64,000 nucleotides of DNA from assembly GCA_000753455.2 (NCBI GenBank), contig LM994670.1:3345250-3409249 (forward strand), given 5' to 3'. A program made the position numbers and the translations under genes. The notes under the pieces are model-generated. The model was given only the letters and a program-made list of their open reading frames with translations, was not told the origin of the DNA and ran no database searches. This DNA is from Clostridium jeddahitimonense. Its GTDB lineage: Bacteria > Bacillota > Clostridia > Clostridiales > Clostridiaceae. Numbering within the stretch: position 1 is the first letter of the stretch; every line of letters begins with the position of its first letter. Positions 17,780-25,743 of this stretch are shown here, in pieces.

Positions 17780-18874
17780 TTATTTAGCTTCTTTAAAGCT
17801 GAATTTTTGCCATGGCTTAATATAATCTAAAATAAAAATTTCTTCTTCTCTTACACGTCCAACTACATTTGATTTTCCGCTATTAATCATATCACTTAAA
17901 GCTATTTGAACTTCACCTGCATAATGACCATACTCACTACTTTCAATTATTATATCTCCTCTTTTTATTATTTCTGGAGCATTAAATAAAGCAAAGTTAT
18001 GTCCTTTATACTTAACACGGCTTTGTGTAGATCTTAAGAAGTTATCTGATACATCTCCTCTATTAAAATGCATTTCTTCAAAAAGAATCTTTCTTTCTAC
18101 TTCTGGAGTATTTTCATTTACTACAACATCAAAAGTAACCATATCTTTTCTCATGGACCCTAAAGCATTTAACTCATCATCTGTTGGATAACAGTTAGAA
18201 ATTATAATATCATTTATATTTCCTAAAGCTATCAGATGTTTAGCTTGAACATCTACCGGTAAATTTCTATGCAATTCCAAAGTTGGTAATCCATCCGTTA
18301 CAGGCCACGGTCCAAATGTGCCTTCATTTTGACTTGTTATAAACGCAGCAGTTCTTAATCCATATTTACTGAAATTCTCTGTGCATTTCATAAAGTGATC
18401 AAAATTTAATCCACTATAATTATGAGGATAGAAGTTATGACAAGCTATTAAATTTTCTTTGTTTGGCATATAATCCATTATTGTATCTATATAACGAGTA
18501 TTATTGCTCATGTTTATTTCAATTTTTAACCCTTCAGGATTAAATGTCATTAATGATTCTTCTGAACCAGTGAATCCCATATCTAATCTTAATCCATCAG
18601 CACCTATTTCTTTAAAAAAGCTTAAGTCTTTATAGCTAATTCCTAAGTCATTAAATACCTTTGGGCTTACATCTACTATAATTTCAAATCCCTTTGACTT
18701 TGCATATTCATTAGTAGCTTTAAACTTTTCAACTATTACTTCTTTACTTTCTTCAACTGATAAAAGGCAGGAGAATATTCTTGAAAATCCATTTTCTGCT
18801 GCCTTATCTATATAATTTTTAATTTCTTGCTCTGTTGATTTTTCTTGATAAATCGATATTCCTAACTTTCTCAT
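17780..18874 (-). CDS. mupG: MupG-type 6-phospho-N-acetylmuramidase (DUF871), copy 2
   Basis: About 364 residues, starting MRKLGISIYQEKS. It is near-identical to copy 1 for long stretches (for example DYMPNKE, HNFYPHNYSGLNFDHFM, ITSQN...TFGPWPVTDGLPTLE). The predicted reaction is hydrolysis of MurNAc-6-P-GlcNAc. ATG 18874 sits behind AGAGGAG; the open frame upstream has no ribosome site. It is followed by murK in the same operon. A perfect 12-bp hairpin lies 30 bases upstream (18907-18937) and may regulate it. Confidence 0.85.
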   Translation of the reverse strand: MRKLGISIYQEKSTEQEIKNYIDKAAENGFSRIFSCLLSVEESKEVIVEKFKATNEYAKSKGFEIIVDVSPKVFNDLGISYKDLSFFKEIGADGLRLDMGFTGSEESLMTFNPEGLKIEINMSNNTRYIDTIMDYMPNKENLIACHNFYPHNYSGLNFDHFMKCTENFSKYGLRTAAFITSQNEGTFGPWPVTDGLPTLELHRNLPVDVQAKHLIALGNINDIIISNCYPTDDELNALGSMRKDMVTFDVVVNENTPEVERKILFEEMHFNRGDVSDNFLRSTQSRVKYKGHNFALFNAPEIIKRGDIIIESSEYGHYAGEVQIALSDMINSGKSNVVGRVREEEIFILDYIKPWQKFSFKEAK

Positions 18875-18906
18875 TTTAAATCTCCTCTTTAAAATTAAAT
18901 CTTTCA

Positions 18907-18937
18907 AAATTAACTTATATCTTCTAAGTTAATTTTA
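18907..18937. promoter_or_regulatory. Perfect hairpin in the mupG copy 2 leader
   Basis: AAAATTAACTTA and TAAGTTAATTTT form 12-bp arms around TATCTTC. There is no T run in the direction of mupG, so it is not a clear terminator; it could be an operator or an mRNA structure. Confidence 0.4.
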
Positions 18938-18990
18938 ACTTTGATTTTTTTAGTAACTTAATTTTATCTTTTATATCTATAATCTATATA

Positions 18991-19024
18991 AATAAAGTGA
19001 TGAATTTAAATTCATCACTTTATT
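18991..19024. terminator. 34-bp perfect palindrome after PTS IIB
   Basis: Two 17-base arms, beginning AATAAAGTGATGAATTT, are exact complements with no loop bases. It lies 18 bases past the IIB stop codon and probably ends or attenuates that transcript before mupG copy 2. Confidence 0.65.
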
Positions 19025-19042
19025 TATGCTTAATAGTATTAA

Positions 19043-19351
19043 TTACTTACCAAGTAATTCATTAACTTGTTTAAGTAGCTTTGGTCCACCTAGTGGGCTA
19101 TAAGCTTGAGGTTGAATTAAAGCACATGGAACTCCTGCGTTTCCTGCTGCTTCCTTTAAATAGTCAAATCTATGTCTAATTTGTGGCGCAACCATTGATA
19201 CGTCCCATCCATTTTTAACTTCTTGTTCGAATTCTTGAGTACTTACAGCAAGAACTTCCATTTCTATTCCATTCTTCTCTGCTTCTTTCTTTAATGCATT
19301 TACAGCTATTGCACTTGACATTCCTTGTGAACAAACAAATAATACTTTCAT
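19043..19351 (-). CDS. PTS sugar transporter subunit IIB, lactose/cellobiose family
   Basis: A 102-residue cytosolic phosphotransfer protein. The phosphocysteine is C7 in the loop VCSQGMSS, with the typical APQIRHR segment later. It passes phosphate from IIA to the sugar through IIC. ATG 19351 follows AGGAGGAG; the longer open frame is not used. It lies apart from IIA and IIC, behind a 380-base stretch with an esterase gene, and has its own upstream region with a GAAAT-N3-ATTTC motif and a cre-like site. Context suggests MurNAc-type sugars; the sequence alone says only Lac/Cel family. Confidence 0.9.
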   Translation of the reverse strand: MKVLFVCSQGMSSAIAVNALKKEAEKNGIEMEVLAVSTQEFEQEVKNGWDVSMVAPQIRHRFDYLKEAAGNAGVPCALIQPQAYSPLGGPKLLKQVNELLGK

Positions 19352-19378
19352 TTTAACTCCTCCTAGGTTGTCCTGTTT

Positions 19379-19392
19379 TGAAACCATTTTCA
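19379..19392 (-). promoter_or_regulatory. cre-like site before PTS IIB
   Basis: On the minus strand TGAAAATGGTTTCA matches 12 of 14 positions of the catabolite-responsive element TGWAARCGYTWNCW. It lies 28 bases before the IIB start codon. Binding by CcpA is inferred. Confidence 0.4.
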
Positions 19393-19472
19393 ACTTACTT
19401 AAATTATAATATTATCTTTTTACTTTTGCAATAGTTTTTGAGTTTTTTTTTATATTTTTATTCAATTTTACT

Positions 19473-19485
19473 GAAATTTTATTTC
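19473..19485. promoter_or_regulatory. GAAAT-N3-ATTTC motif before PTS IIB
   Basis: GAAATTTTATTTC, extended to TGAAAT-TTT-ATTTCA (19472-19486). The same dyad occurs in front of murQ and in front of PTS IIC. A candidate operator for the RpiR-type regulator of this cluster. Confidence 0.4.
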
Positions 19486-19495
19486 ACAACTGTTT

Positions 19496-20212
19496 TCAAA
19501 TTACATTTTTATTAAAAATAACCTCGAATCCTGTTCTTATTCCTTCTTCTACTACCTTGCTATCATGATTTCCATTTATAAAGAAATATTTTATATCTAT
19601 ATTATTATCTTCGCAATAATCAACAAACTTATAACAATTAGATACCTCCACTATTTCATCTTGCAATCCGTGAATTACAATATAATTATTCTTACTCAAG
19701 TTCTCTTCATTTCTAAACCAACTATTATTCATCCATATTTCTTCATTAAACGGCCTTCCAAAAGCACACATCTTTCTAACACTACAATCATCAGGTGGTA
19801 CTGGGTTCCAAATTGCTGGTGAAATTAATATTGTATTTTCAAATATATTAGGATATTTTAACGATAGCCTTAATGCTCCAAACGCCCCCATAGATACTCC
19901 ACCTAAATTAAGGCTTCTAATATTAGTATTTTCTCTTAAAAAAGGAATAAGATCATTTATTATCGCATTCTCCACTTTATCTAAATAATATGAGTTAAAC
20001 CCATTAGGTAATATTATTATCTTATCATCATATTTTTTCATTATTTCTTCTAAGGGAACTCTATCTACTAATGTTCTATTATTCCCATTAGTTCCATGTA
20101 GTAATATTACAACATCATACTCCTTTTCATTATCATAATGATTAGGATAATATGCTGTAAAGCACCAATCCATTTCTAATGCGCTTGAATATATAAAATT
20201 AGTTGTAACCAT
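19496..20212 (-). CDS. Alpha/beta hydrolase, esterase-D-like
   Basis: A 238-residue enzyme with the serine-hydrolase elbow GVSMG (GGVSMGAFGAL), an oxyanion-type HGTNGN, and a C-terminal HGLQDE and GNHD supplying Asp and His. No signal peptide, so it is cytosolic. Such enzymes remove short acyl groups; next to MurNAc genes a de-O-acetylation of muropeptide sugars is a reasonable guess but is not shown by the sequence. It lies between PTS IIC and IIB and starts after a terminator-like hairpin (20261-20282). Confidence 0.7.
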   Translation of the reverse strand: MVTTNFIYSSALEMDWCFTAYYPNHYDNEKEYDVVILLHGTNGNNRTLVDRVPLEEIMKKYDDKIIILPNGFNSYYLDKVENAIINDLIPFLRENTNIRSLNLGGVSMGAFGALRLSLKYPNIFENTILISPAIWNPVPPDDCSVRKMCAFGRPFNEEIWMNNSWFRNEENLSKNNYIVIHGLQDEIVEVSNCYKFVDYCEDNNIDIKYFFINGNHDSKVVEEGIRTGFEVIFNKNVI

Positions 20213-20260
20213 AATTTAGACCCCTTTACTCTTTCAATTTTTATTATTTTATATATAAAA

Positions 20261-20282
20261 AAGAGGACTCACTCGTCCCCTT
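20261..20282 (-). terminator. Terminator after PTS IIC
   Basis: AAGAGGAC and GTCCCCTT pair with one G-U on the minus-strand RNA, followed by TTTTTTATATA. It lies 13 bases beyond the IIC stop. Confidence 0.75.
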
Positions 20283-20295
20283 TTAATTATAATGT

Positions 20296-21573
20296 TTAAG
20301 CTACTTGACTTTCTTCTCCTTGTTCTTCAGCTAATAATTTCTTATCGTACATCTTGAAGAATGGATAGTATACTAAAACTGATACAAATATTAGAACAAA
20401 TCCTAATATTGCAGCTTGCCAGCTACCACCAGTTGCCATGAATGCAAATAATGGTGCAGGTAATGTCCATGGTGCAGCTATGTACATTGCTGGTACTAGC
20501 CCAAAGTTAGTTGCTGCCCAAGCTATTATAATATTAATTATTGGAGCTAATATAAATGGTATTATTAGTATTGGATTTAATACTATTGGCGCACCAAACA
20601 TGATTGGCTCATTTATGTTAAATATTGCTGGTATTACTGTAGTTTTACCTAACATCTTACCATATTGTGATTTAGCTCTTAATGCTAAAAGTATTGCTAG
20701 TCCTAATGTTGCACCTGCTCCACCTATCATAACAAATCCTTGGAAGAATTGTTCTGGGAATATGTGTGGTGCTGCTTGCCCTGCTGCAACTGCAGCTGAA
20801 TTGTTATCTAATAATGTTAACCATAATGGTCTTGCTAATGATCCTACTATACTCATTCCGTGGATACCGAATGACCAGAAGAATCCAATTAATGTTGAAA
20901 TAAATATTGCTGATGGTAATGTATCTGTAGCACTTACTAATGGTGATACTAACTTACCTATAATTCCATGCCAATCAATTCCTAAGAAGTATGTAAATAC
21001 CGCAAAGAATATTATTATAATTGCTGCTGGTGTTAAAGCTTCAAAACTTCTTGATACTGAGGCTGGAACTTGATCTGGCATTTTTATTACTATATTTTTT
21101 GTTTTAGTGAATCTTAAAACTTCAACTGCAAATATAGAAGATAAAATTGCAACGAACATTCCGCCACCACCAAGGTTAGCCATAGGCATTGCCCATCCCA
21201 TACCTTCAACAGTTTGTGGAACTAATGTTAATAAGAATGATGTAGCTGCTAAAGTACCTCCAGTAACTCCATCAAGATTATAAGATCTAGATAAGCTATA
21301 TCCTATTCCCCATGCTGCATATAAAGACATTATGTACATTGTCATTCTATATGGTAAAAGTATTGTTCCTGAGTTTGCACTTAACCAAGTTTTAATAGCA
21401 GTTCCTTCTGGGAATGGGAATAAAGCTATTATTAAGAATAAACTTCCCACTATTATAAGTGGTAAAGTTGAAATTATACCGTCTCTTACAGCTCTTAAGT
21501 GACGTTGTTCGGCTAATTTAGCCATTGGTGTAGAAAGCTTTTCATCTAAAAATGTGCTTAACTTTTCTAACAT
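20296..21573 (-). CDS. PTS sugar transporter subunit IIC, lactose/cellobiose family
   Basis: A 425-residue membrane permease with about ten membrane segments, a FNINEPIMFGAPIVLNP stretch (the conserved sugar-site loop of the family) and the N-terminal FLDEKLSTPMAKLAEQRHLRAVRDG. It belongs to the Lac/Cel/chitobiose type and not to the glucose type of MurP. With separate IIA and IIB in the same cluster it should import and phosphorylate a beta-linked amino-sugar or disaccharide, probably MurNAc-GlcNAc. RBS AAGGGGG precedes the ATG. Two cre-like repeats lie in its leader. Confidence 0.92.
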   Translation of the reverse strand: MLEKLSTFLDEKLSTPMAKLAEQRHLRAVRDGIISTLPLIIVGSLFLIIALFPFPEGTAIKTWLSANSGTILLPYRMTMYIMSLYAAWGIGYSLSRSYNLDGVTGGTLAATSFLLTLVPQTVEGMGWAMPMANLGGGGMFVAILSSIFAVEVLRFTKTKNIVIKMPDQVPASVSRSFEALTPAAIIIIFFAVFTYFLGIDWHGIIGKLVSPLVSATDTLPSAIFISTLIGFFWSFGIHGMSIVGSLARPLWLTLLDNNSAAVAAGQAAPHIFPEQFFQGFVMIGGAGATLGLAILLALRAKSQYGKMLGKTTVIPAIFNINEPIMFGAPIVLNPILIIPFILAPIINIIIAWAATNFGLVPAMYIAAPWTLPAPLFAFMATGGSWQAAILGFVLIFVSVLVYYPFFKMYDKKLLAEEQGEESQVA

Positions 21574-21622
21574 CTTTTGTTTCCCCCTTATTTATATATA
21601 TTTTTTTATAAATTTGTTTTTG

Positions 21623-21679
21623 TGAAATTGTTTTCTTTGTTCTACAAATTTATTTTATCATCTTCTGAAATTGTTTGCA
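21623..21679 (+). promoter_or_regulatory. Two cre-like direct repeats before PTS IIC
   Basis: TGAAATTGTTTTCT (21623-21636) and TGAAATTGTTTGCA (21666-21679) each match 12 of 14 positions of TGWAARCGYTWNCW and are 43 bases apart. They suggest carbon catabolite control of the transporter. Confidence 0.4.
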
Positions 21680-21709
21680 ATATTTTTTTGGAATTTTTAT
21701 TGTTTTTTT

Positions 21710-21722
21710 GAAATATTATTTC
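21710..21722. promoter_or_regulatory. GAAAT-N3-ATTTC motif before PTS IIC
   Basis: GAAATATTATTTC, the exact reverse complement of the motif before murQ. It lies in the 163-base gap between the small membrane protein gene and IIC. Confidence 0.4.
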
Positions 21723-21736
21723 TAAACTTTTTTAAG

Positions 21737-22108
21737 TTATATATATACACTCATAGTTAGCCATAGGAACCCTATTATAAAAAATGATACAGCAAATATT
21801 AAATACGTATACCAGAACCTTTTGCAAAATCCCTTTTTACTTTCAATGAAGTATCTTGAATATGCCACTGAGAAACTTGTAATAATAGTATTAGCTACTA
21901 TAGCGGCCATTTCGAAATTAATACCAACATATTGTAAAAGGAATGGTATTAAAATCGTTGATACTACAGCTGCAATTACTATTAATATCGCACTTTTAAA
22001 ACCAAAAGTAGGTATATCATAATCAGTTTTAGTCTTTCTCATGTCTCCCACTGGCATCTTAAATCCTGCATTAGTGACTTTTTCATTTGTTACTTTCTTT
22101 TTACTCAT
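21737..22108 (-). CDS. Small membrane protein in the MurNAc cluster
   Basis: A 123-residue protein, not recognised. A charged N-terminal stretch of about 35 residues (MSKKKVTNEKVTNAG) is followed by three or so membrane helices. Its start overlaps the anmK stop by 8 bases, so it is translated with anmK. Position between anmK and PTS IIC suggests a role in the same transport or recycling pathway, but there is no motif to name one. Confidence 0.7.
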   Translation of the reverse strand: MSKKKVTNEKVTNAGFKMPVGDMRKTKTDYDIPTFGFKSAILIVIAAVVSTILIPFLLQYVGINFEMAAIVANTIITSFSVAYSRYFIESKKGFCKRFWYTYLIFAVSFFIIGFLWLTMSVYI

Positions 22109-23261
22109 TTTTATCTCTCCTAATTGGACTTGGTGTTATATTCCCAAGAATAACTTTTTCTTTAGCTCCAGTAGCACTTGGTACATTAGAAAAACTTGAA
22201 TGTAACGTCTCATTTCCTAATATAACAAAAGCTACAGCTTCTTTTGCATCAGATGAAAATCCTATATCATCTTGAGTTACTATAGTTATATTAGGTAGTT
22301 CTTCTCTTAAATATGCTAATAAAGTTTTATTATGGGCACCACCACCGCCAATAACAACTTTATTTAATTTAATTTTATCTAATATAAATTTTTTATAATT
22401 TTCAGCAATAGATTTCGCTGTAAACATTGTCACTGTCGATAATATGTCTTCCGAATTTCTTTTAGAATACTTTTTTAATACTTTATCTACAAATTGCTGA
22501 CCAAAATCCTCCCTACCAGTAGTTTTTGGAGGAATAGAAGAAATATACGGATGAGACATTAAATCCTCAAGCATATCTGTTTGAATCTTACCAGTAGCTG
22601 CGATTTTACCATCTGCATCATAAGCTAAATTGAATAATCTTGAACAAACTTCATCTATTATCATATTTCCAGGACCAGTATCAAAGGCAAATATTCTATC
22701 TATATCGCCTCCTTTAGGGATAACTGTAACATTTCCTATTCCCCCAATGTTTTGTAAAGCTACATTTTCCTCATTACTTCCATAAATAACATATTCACTA
22801 TATGGTACTAGTGGAGCGCCTTCTCCTCCCGATGCCATATCCATCACTCTGAAATTAGAAATAACTCTAATACCTGTTTCATAAGCAATTACTGCTGGTT
22901 CTCCAATTTGTAATGTAGAAGATACTAGGTTACCTTTATTTTTAGGTAAATGATATATAGTTTGTCCATGTGATGCTATAAAATCAAGTTTTTCTATATC
23001 CATACCTACTTTTTCACATACTTTTTTTGTTGCATCAGCAAATAAATAGCCTAATTTAAAATTTAAGCTACATATTAAATCTACTGATGACTTTTCTTCT
23101 GAGCAAGCTGCTTTAATTTCTTCCTTTACATCTAAAGGTAAAGATAAAGTCATAAATTCTATCAAGTTAACTTTAGTATTTTTTCCTTGTCCATAGATTT
23201 CTACTAATGCTACATCTATTCCATCTAAAGACGTTCCAGACATTAATCCTACTGCAAACAT
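22101..23261 (-). CDS. anmK: Anhydro-N-acetylmuramic acid kinase
   Basis: A 386-residue kinase with the family start GLMSGTSLDGIDVAL, the ASHGQTIYHLP segment, FDTGPGNM and VVIGGGGAHN. AnmK converts 1,6-anhydro-MurNAc plus ATP to MurNAc-6-phosphate, the substrate of MurQ. Anhydro sugars arise from lytic transglycosylases, so this broadens the cluster to spore or vegetative wall turnover products. RBS AGGAGGGG precedes the ATG. A terminator separates it from the IIA gene upstream, so it has its own promoter. Confidence 0.95.
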   Translation of the reverse strand: MFAVGLMSGTSLDGIDVALVEIYGQGKNTKVNLIEFMTLSLPLDVKEEIKAACSEEKSSVDLICSLNFKLGYLFADATKKVCEKVGMDIEKLDFIASHGQTIYHLPKNKGNLVSSTLQIGEPAVIAYETGIRVISNFRVMDMASGGEGAPLVPYSEYVIYGSNEENVALQNIGGIGNVTVIPKGGDIDRIFAFDTGPGNMIIDEVCSRLFNLAYDADGKIAATGKIQTDMLEDLMSHPYISSIPPKTTGREDFGQQFVDKVLKKYSKRNSEDILSTVTMFTAKSIAENYKKFILDKIKLNKVVIGGGGAHNKTLLAYLREELPNITIVTQDDIGFSSDAKEAVAFVILGNETLHSSFSNVPSATGAKEKVILGNITPSPIRRDKNE

Positions 23262-23329
23262 AATTCCCCTCCTATAAGTTTATTAGAAAACCTAATTTTC
23301 CACTAATTAACACTTTGTTTTCTATATAT

Positions 23330-23358
23330 AAAAAGGATTGCATTAAACAATCCTTTTT
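23330..23358 (-). terminator. Terminator after murQ-PTS IIA
   Basis: AAAAAGGATTG and CAATCCTTTTT are exact complements around CATTAAA, 19 bases beyond the IIA stop. Confidence 0.8.
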
Positions 23359-23377
23359 AATTCATTCAAAATATATC

Positions 23378-23707
23378 TTATAAATTAGCTAATTTATCAT
23401 TTATAAATTTGTACATTCTAATCATTTGTTCAATTAAATTTCTAGCTTCTATAGCTGTCATTAAGTGGTCTTGAGCATGAACGAAAAGAACTGAAACTTC
23501 TGTATGTTCTCCTCTAGCTTCTGCTTGGATTATATCTGTTTGAACTTTATGAGCTTGATTTAAACATTCATCTGCTTCCTTTAATAATCTATCAGCTTCT
23601 TCAAAATCTCCATTCTCAGCTGCTTTTAAAGCTTCATAAGCTAATCCCTTAGCAGTTCCACCTGTGCTTATTATTTCAAAAATTATTAATTCCATTTGTT
23701 CTGTCAT
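23378..23707 (-). CDS. PTS sugar transporter subunit IIA, lactose/cellobiose family
   Basis: A 109-residue helical protein. The phosphorylated histidine is in VHAQDHLM (H77, matching His78 of the staphylococcal lactose IIA), followed by the TAIEARNLIEQMI helix. It takes phosphate from HPr and hands it to IIB. It starts 17 bases after murQ, with RBS AGGAGG, so murQ and IIA form one unit, directly tying this transporter to MurNAc-6-P breakdown. Confidence 0.93.
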   Translation of the reverse strand: MTEQMELIIFEIISTGGTAKGLAYEALKAAENGDFEEADRLLKEADECLNQAHKVQTDIIQAEARGEHTEVSVLFVHAQDHLMTAIEARNLIEQMIRMYKFINDKLANL

Positions 23708-23724
23708 TTTTATTTCCTCCTAAG

Positions 23725-24630
23725 TTATTTAAGACTTTCTAAAGCCTTTCTAATATTGTTATCATTTTCATCAAGAATATCAATGCTTTCTTCTTTATTC
23801 AGCTTTGATAATATCATAAATATTGAAAGACGTACATCATTTCCTGATAAGCTCATATACTCTTCAGCCACATCTCTTGTAACACCTGTACATTTCATTA
23901 TTATTCCCTTAGCTCTTTCAACAAGTTTTTCATTTGTTGGTCTAACATCTATCATAAGATTCCCATAAACCTTACCAAGTTTAATCATAACCCCTGTAGA
24001 AATCATATTTAATACCATCTTTTGAGCTGTTCCTGATTTCATTCTTGTTGAACCAGTTACAACTTCTGCTCCTACTACTACCTCAATTGCAAATTCAGCA
24101 ACATTTGAAACTTCTGAATTTTGTACACAAGAAACAGATCCTGTTCCGGCACCTATTTCCTTTGCATATTCAAGTCCACCAATAACATAAGGTGTTCTTC
24201 CTGAAGCGGCTAGTCCAATAACCATATCATTTTTAGTTAAGTTTATAGCTTTTAAATCCTCAACTGCTAATTCCTTAGAGTCTTCAGCTCCTTCTTTGGC
24301 TTTGAACATTGCATCTCTTCCACCAGCCATAATCCCTTGAACTAATTCAAAATCTACTCCATAAGTTGGAGGACATTCCGAAGCATCTAAAACTCCAAGT
24401 CTTCCCGAAGTCCCAGCACCTATATAAATTAATCTTCCGCCTGATTTTATTCTGTTATAAGTTTCATCAACAGCTTTTGCGATGCAAGGTATAACCTTTT
24501 CTACTTCTAGAGCAACTTTTTTATCTTCATTATTTATAGTAGTTATCATATCTATCGTTGATAAATTATCTATATTCTTAGTATTTTCATTTACTTGCTC
24601 AGTATCAAGCTTTTGTAAATTTATCTCCAT
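23725..24630 (-). CDS. murQ: N-acetylmuramic acid 6-phosphate etherase
   Basis: About 301 residues with the SIS-fold signature [20 protein letters not shown] and AASGRTPYV, then [17 protein letters not shown]. It removes the lactyl ether of MurNAc-6-P to give GlcNAc-6-P and D-lactate, the key step of MurNAc catabolism. ATG 24630 lies 6 bases behind GGGGGTG; the GTG three codons earlier is inside that ribosome site. First gene of its unit, followed by PTS IIA. Confidence 0.96.
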   Translation of the reverse strand: MEINLQKLDTEQVNENTKNIDNLSTIDMITTINNEDKKVALEVEKVIPCIAKAVDETYNRIKSGGRLIYIGAGTSGRLGVLDASECPPTYGVDFELVQGIMAGGRDAMFKAKEGAEDSKELAVEDLKAINLTKNDMVIGLAASGRTPYVIGGLEYAKEIGAGTGSVSCVQNSEVSNVAEFAIEVVVGAEVVTGSTRMKSGTAQKMVLNMISTGVMIKLGKVYGNLMIDVRPTNEKLVERAKGIIMKCTGVTRDVAEEYMSLSGNDVRLSIFMILSKLNKEESIDILDENDNNIRKALESLK

Positions 24631-24707
24631 TACCGACACCCCCGCTTTTATTATGACCTTATTATATAACCTTATAAATAAAATTTCAATACTTTTAATA
24701 ATAAATA

Positions 24708-24720
24708 GAAATAATATTTC
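24708..24720. promoter_or_regulatory. GAAAT-N3-ATTTC motif before murQ
   Basis: GAAATAATATTTC, extended to AGAAAT-AAT-ATTTCT, about 78 bases before the murQ start. One of three such motifs in this cluster and the best candidate for the MurR-type operator. Confidence 0.45.
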
Positions 24721-24826
24721 TGTAAACTCATTTTATTTTACATATGTGTAATTTTTTAACTGTTAGTATAGTAAAATATATTACTAATGCTAATAACTTA
24801 TTATCTCTAAATAATTTATTATATAT

Positions 24827-24863
24827 AAAAAAGGTTAAATATAATTATATATCTAACCTTTTT
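24827..24863 (-). terminator. Terminator after the RpiR-type regulator
   Basis: AAAAAAGGTTA (24827-24837) pairs with TAACCTTTTT (24854-24863). It lies 30 bases after the regulator stop. Confidence 0.7.
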
Positions 24864-24892
24864 AATCTAATTGTATTTTTATAAAAGAAATA

Positions 24893-25729
24893 TTATTTTA
24901 TACTATTTATAATATCTCTTGTTTTCTTTATATCACTCTTAGTTCTTTCAAAATCATTTTTAGCTACTCCAAGGTATAATATATCAACTATAGTTAACGC
25001 ATCTATTCTTGAAGTTATAGCTCCAACTCTTAATTCCTTCTCATCATTAGGTAGGTATACGGTGTAATCTGCAATCTTTGATAATGAGTTTTTGTTATAT
25101 CTTGTAATTGCTATAGTCTTTGCACCATTTTCTCTTGCTATCTTTAATGGAGTATTTACTTCCTTAGTCTCTCCACTATAACTTATCCCTATAGCAACAT
25201 CCTCATTAGTTATATGAACAGATGATGATATTTGAGTATGTGGATCCATTTGATATAATGAATTCTTATTTATTCTTAGTAGTTTTTGTTGCAAGTCCAT
25301 TGCAACTATTCCTGAAGCACCTATACCAAATAAATATATTCTTTTTGCATTAACCATTGCTTCTATTATACTGTTAATAGTATCAACATTTAAAAGTCCT
25401 ATAGTTTCGTCTATACTTGATGTATTAGATACCTTAACTTTTCTTATTATATCCTTTATTGAATCATCTGCACTTATTATAACACTAGTATCATTTTCTC
25501 TTTCATCTCTATCCTTAGCTAAGTCAACCTTTAATGCAGTAAAGCCTTTATAGCCTAAGGTTTTAGAAAATCTTACTACTGCTGCTGGAGATATATCAGC
25601 TTTATCTGACAATTCCTGTGCTGAAAGATTAACAACTTCTTCTTTATTTTTCAGAATATAATTAGCTAACTTTTTTTCGGTATTAGTAAAACTATTAAAT
25701 CCCTCTTTTATCTTAAATATACAGCTCAT
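24893..25729 (-). CDS. RpiR/MurR-family transcriptional regulator
   Basis: A 278-residue regulator: an N-terminal helix-turn-helix (about 1-77, with LSAQELSDKADISPAAVVRF) and a C-terminal SIS sugar-phosphate domain (LFGIGASGIVAMDLQQKLLR, ISYSGETKEV). MurR of E. coli, of the same family, represses murQP and is released by MurNAc-6-P. Position beside murQ makes it the likely regulator of this cluster. RBS AAAGGTG precedes the ATG. It lies 14 bases downstream of the alarmone synthetase gene, so both share a transcript. Confidence 0.88.
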   Translation of the reverse strand: MSCIFKIKEGFNSFTNTEKKLANYILKNKEEVVNLSAQELSDKADISPAAVVRFSKTLGYKGFTALKVDLAKDRDERENDTSVIISADDSIKDIIRKVKVSNTSSIDETIGLLNVDTINSIIEAMVNAKRIYLFGIGASGIVAMDLQQKLLRINKNSLYQMDPHTQISSSVHITNEDVAIGISYSGETKEVNTPLKIARENGAKTIAITRYNKNSLSKIADYTVYLPNDEKELRVGAITSRIDALTIVDILYLGVAKNDFERTKSDIKKTRDIINSIK

Positions 25730-25743
25730 AAACTCACCTTTCG

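Noticed and set aside
20438-21073. Long plus-strand open frame of 211 codons opposite PTS IIC
   Set aside because: It is the antisense shadow of a clear permease gene; no ribosome site and its composition is the mirror of hydrophobic codons.
20296-21573. MurP-type glucose-family PTS permease
   Set aside because: The length, NEPIMFGAP loop and separate IIA/IIB partners are of the lactose/cellobiose family.
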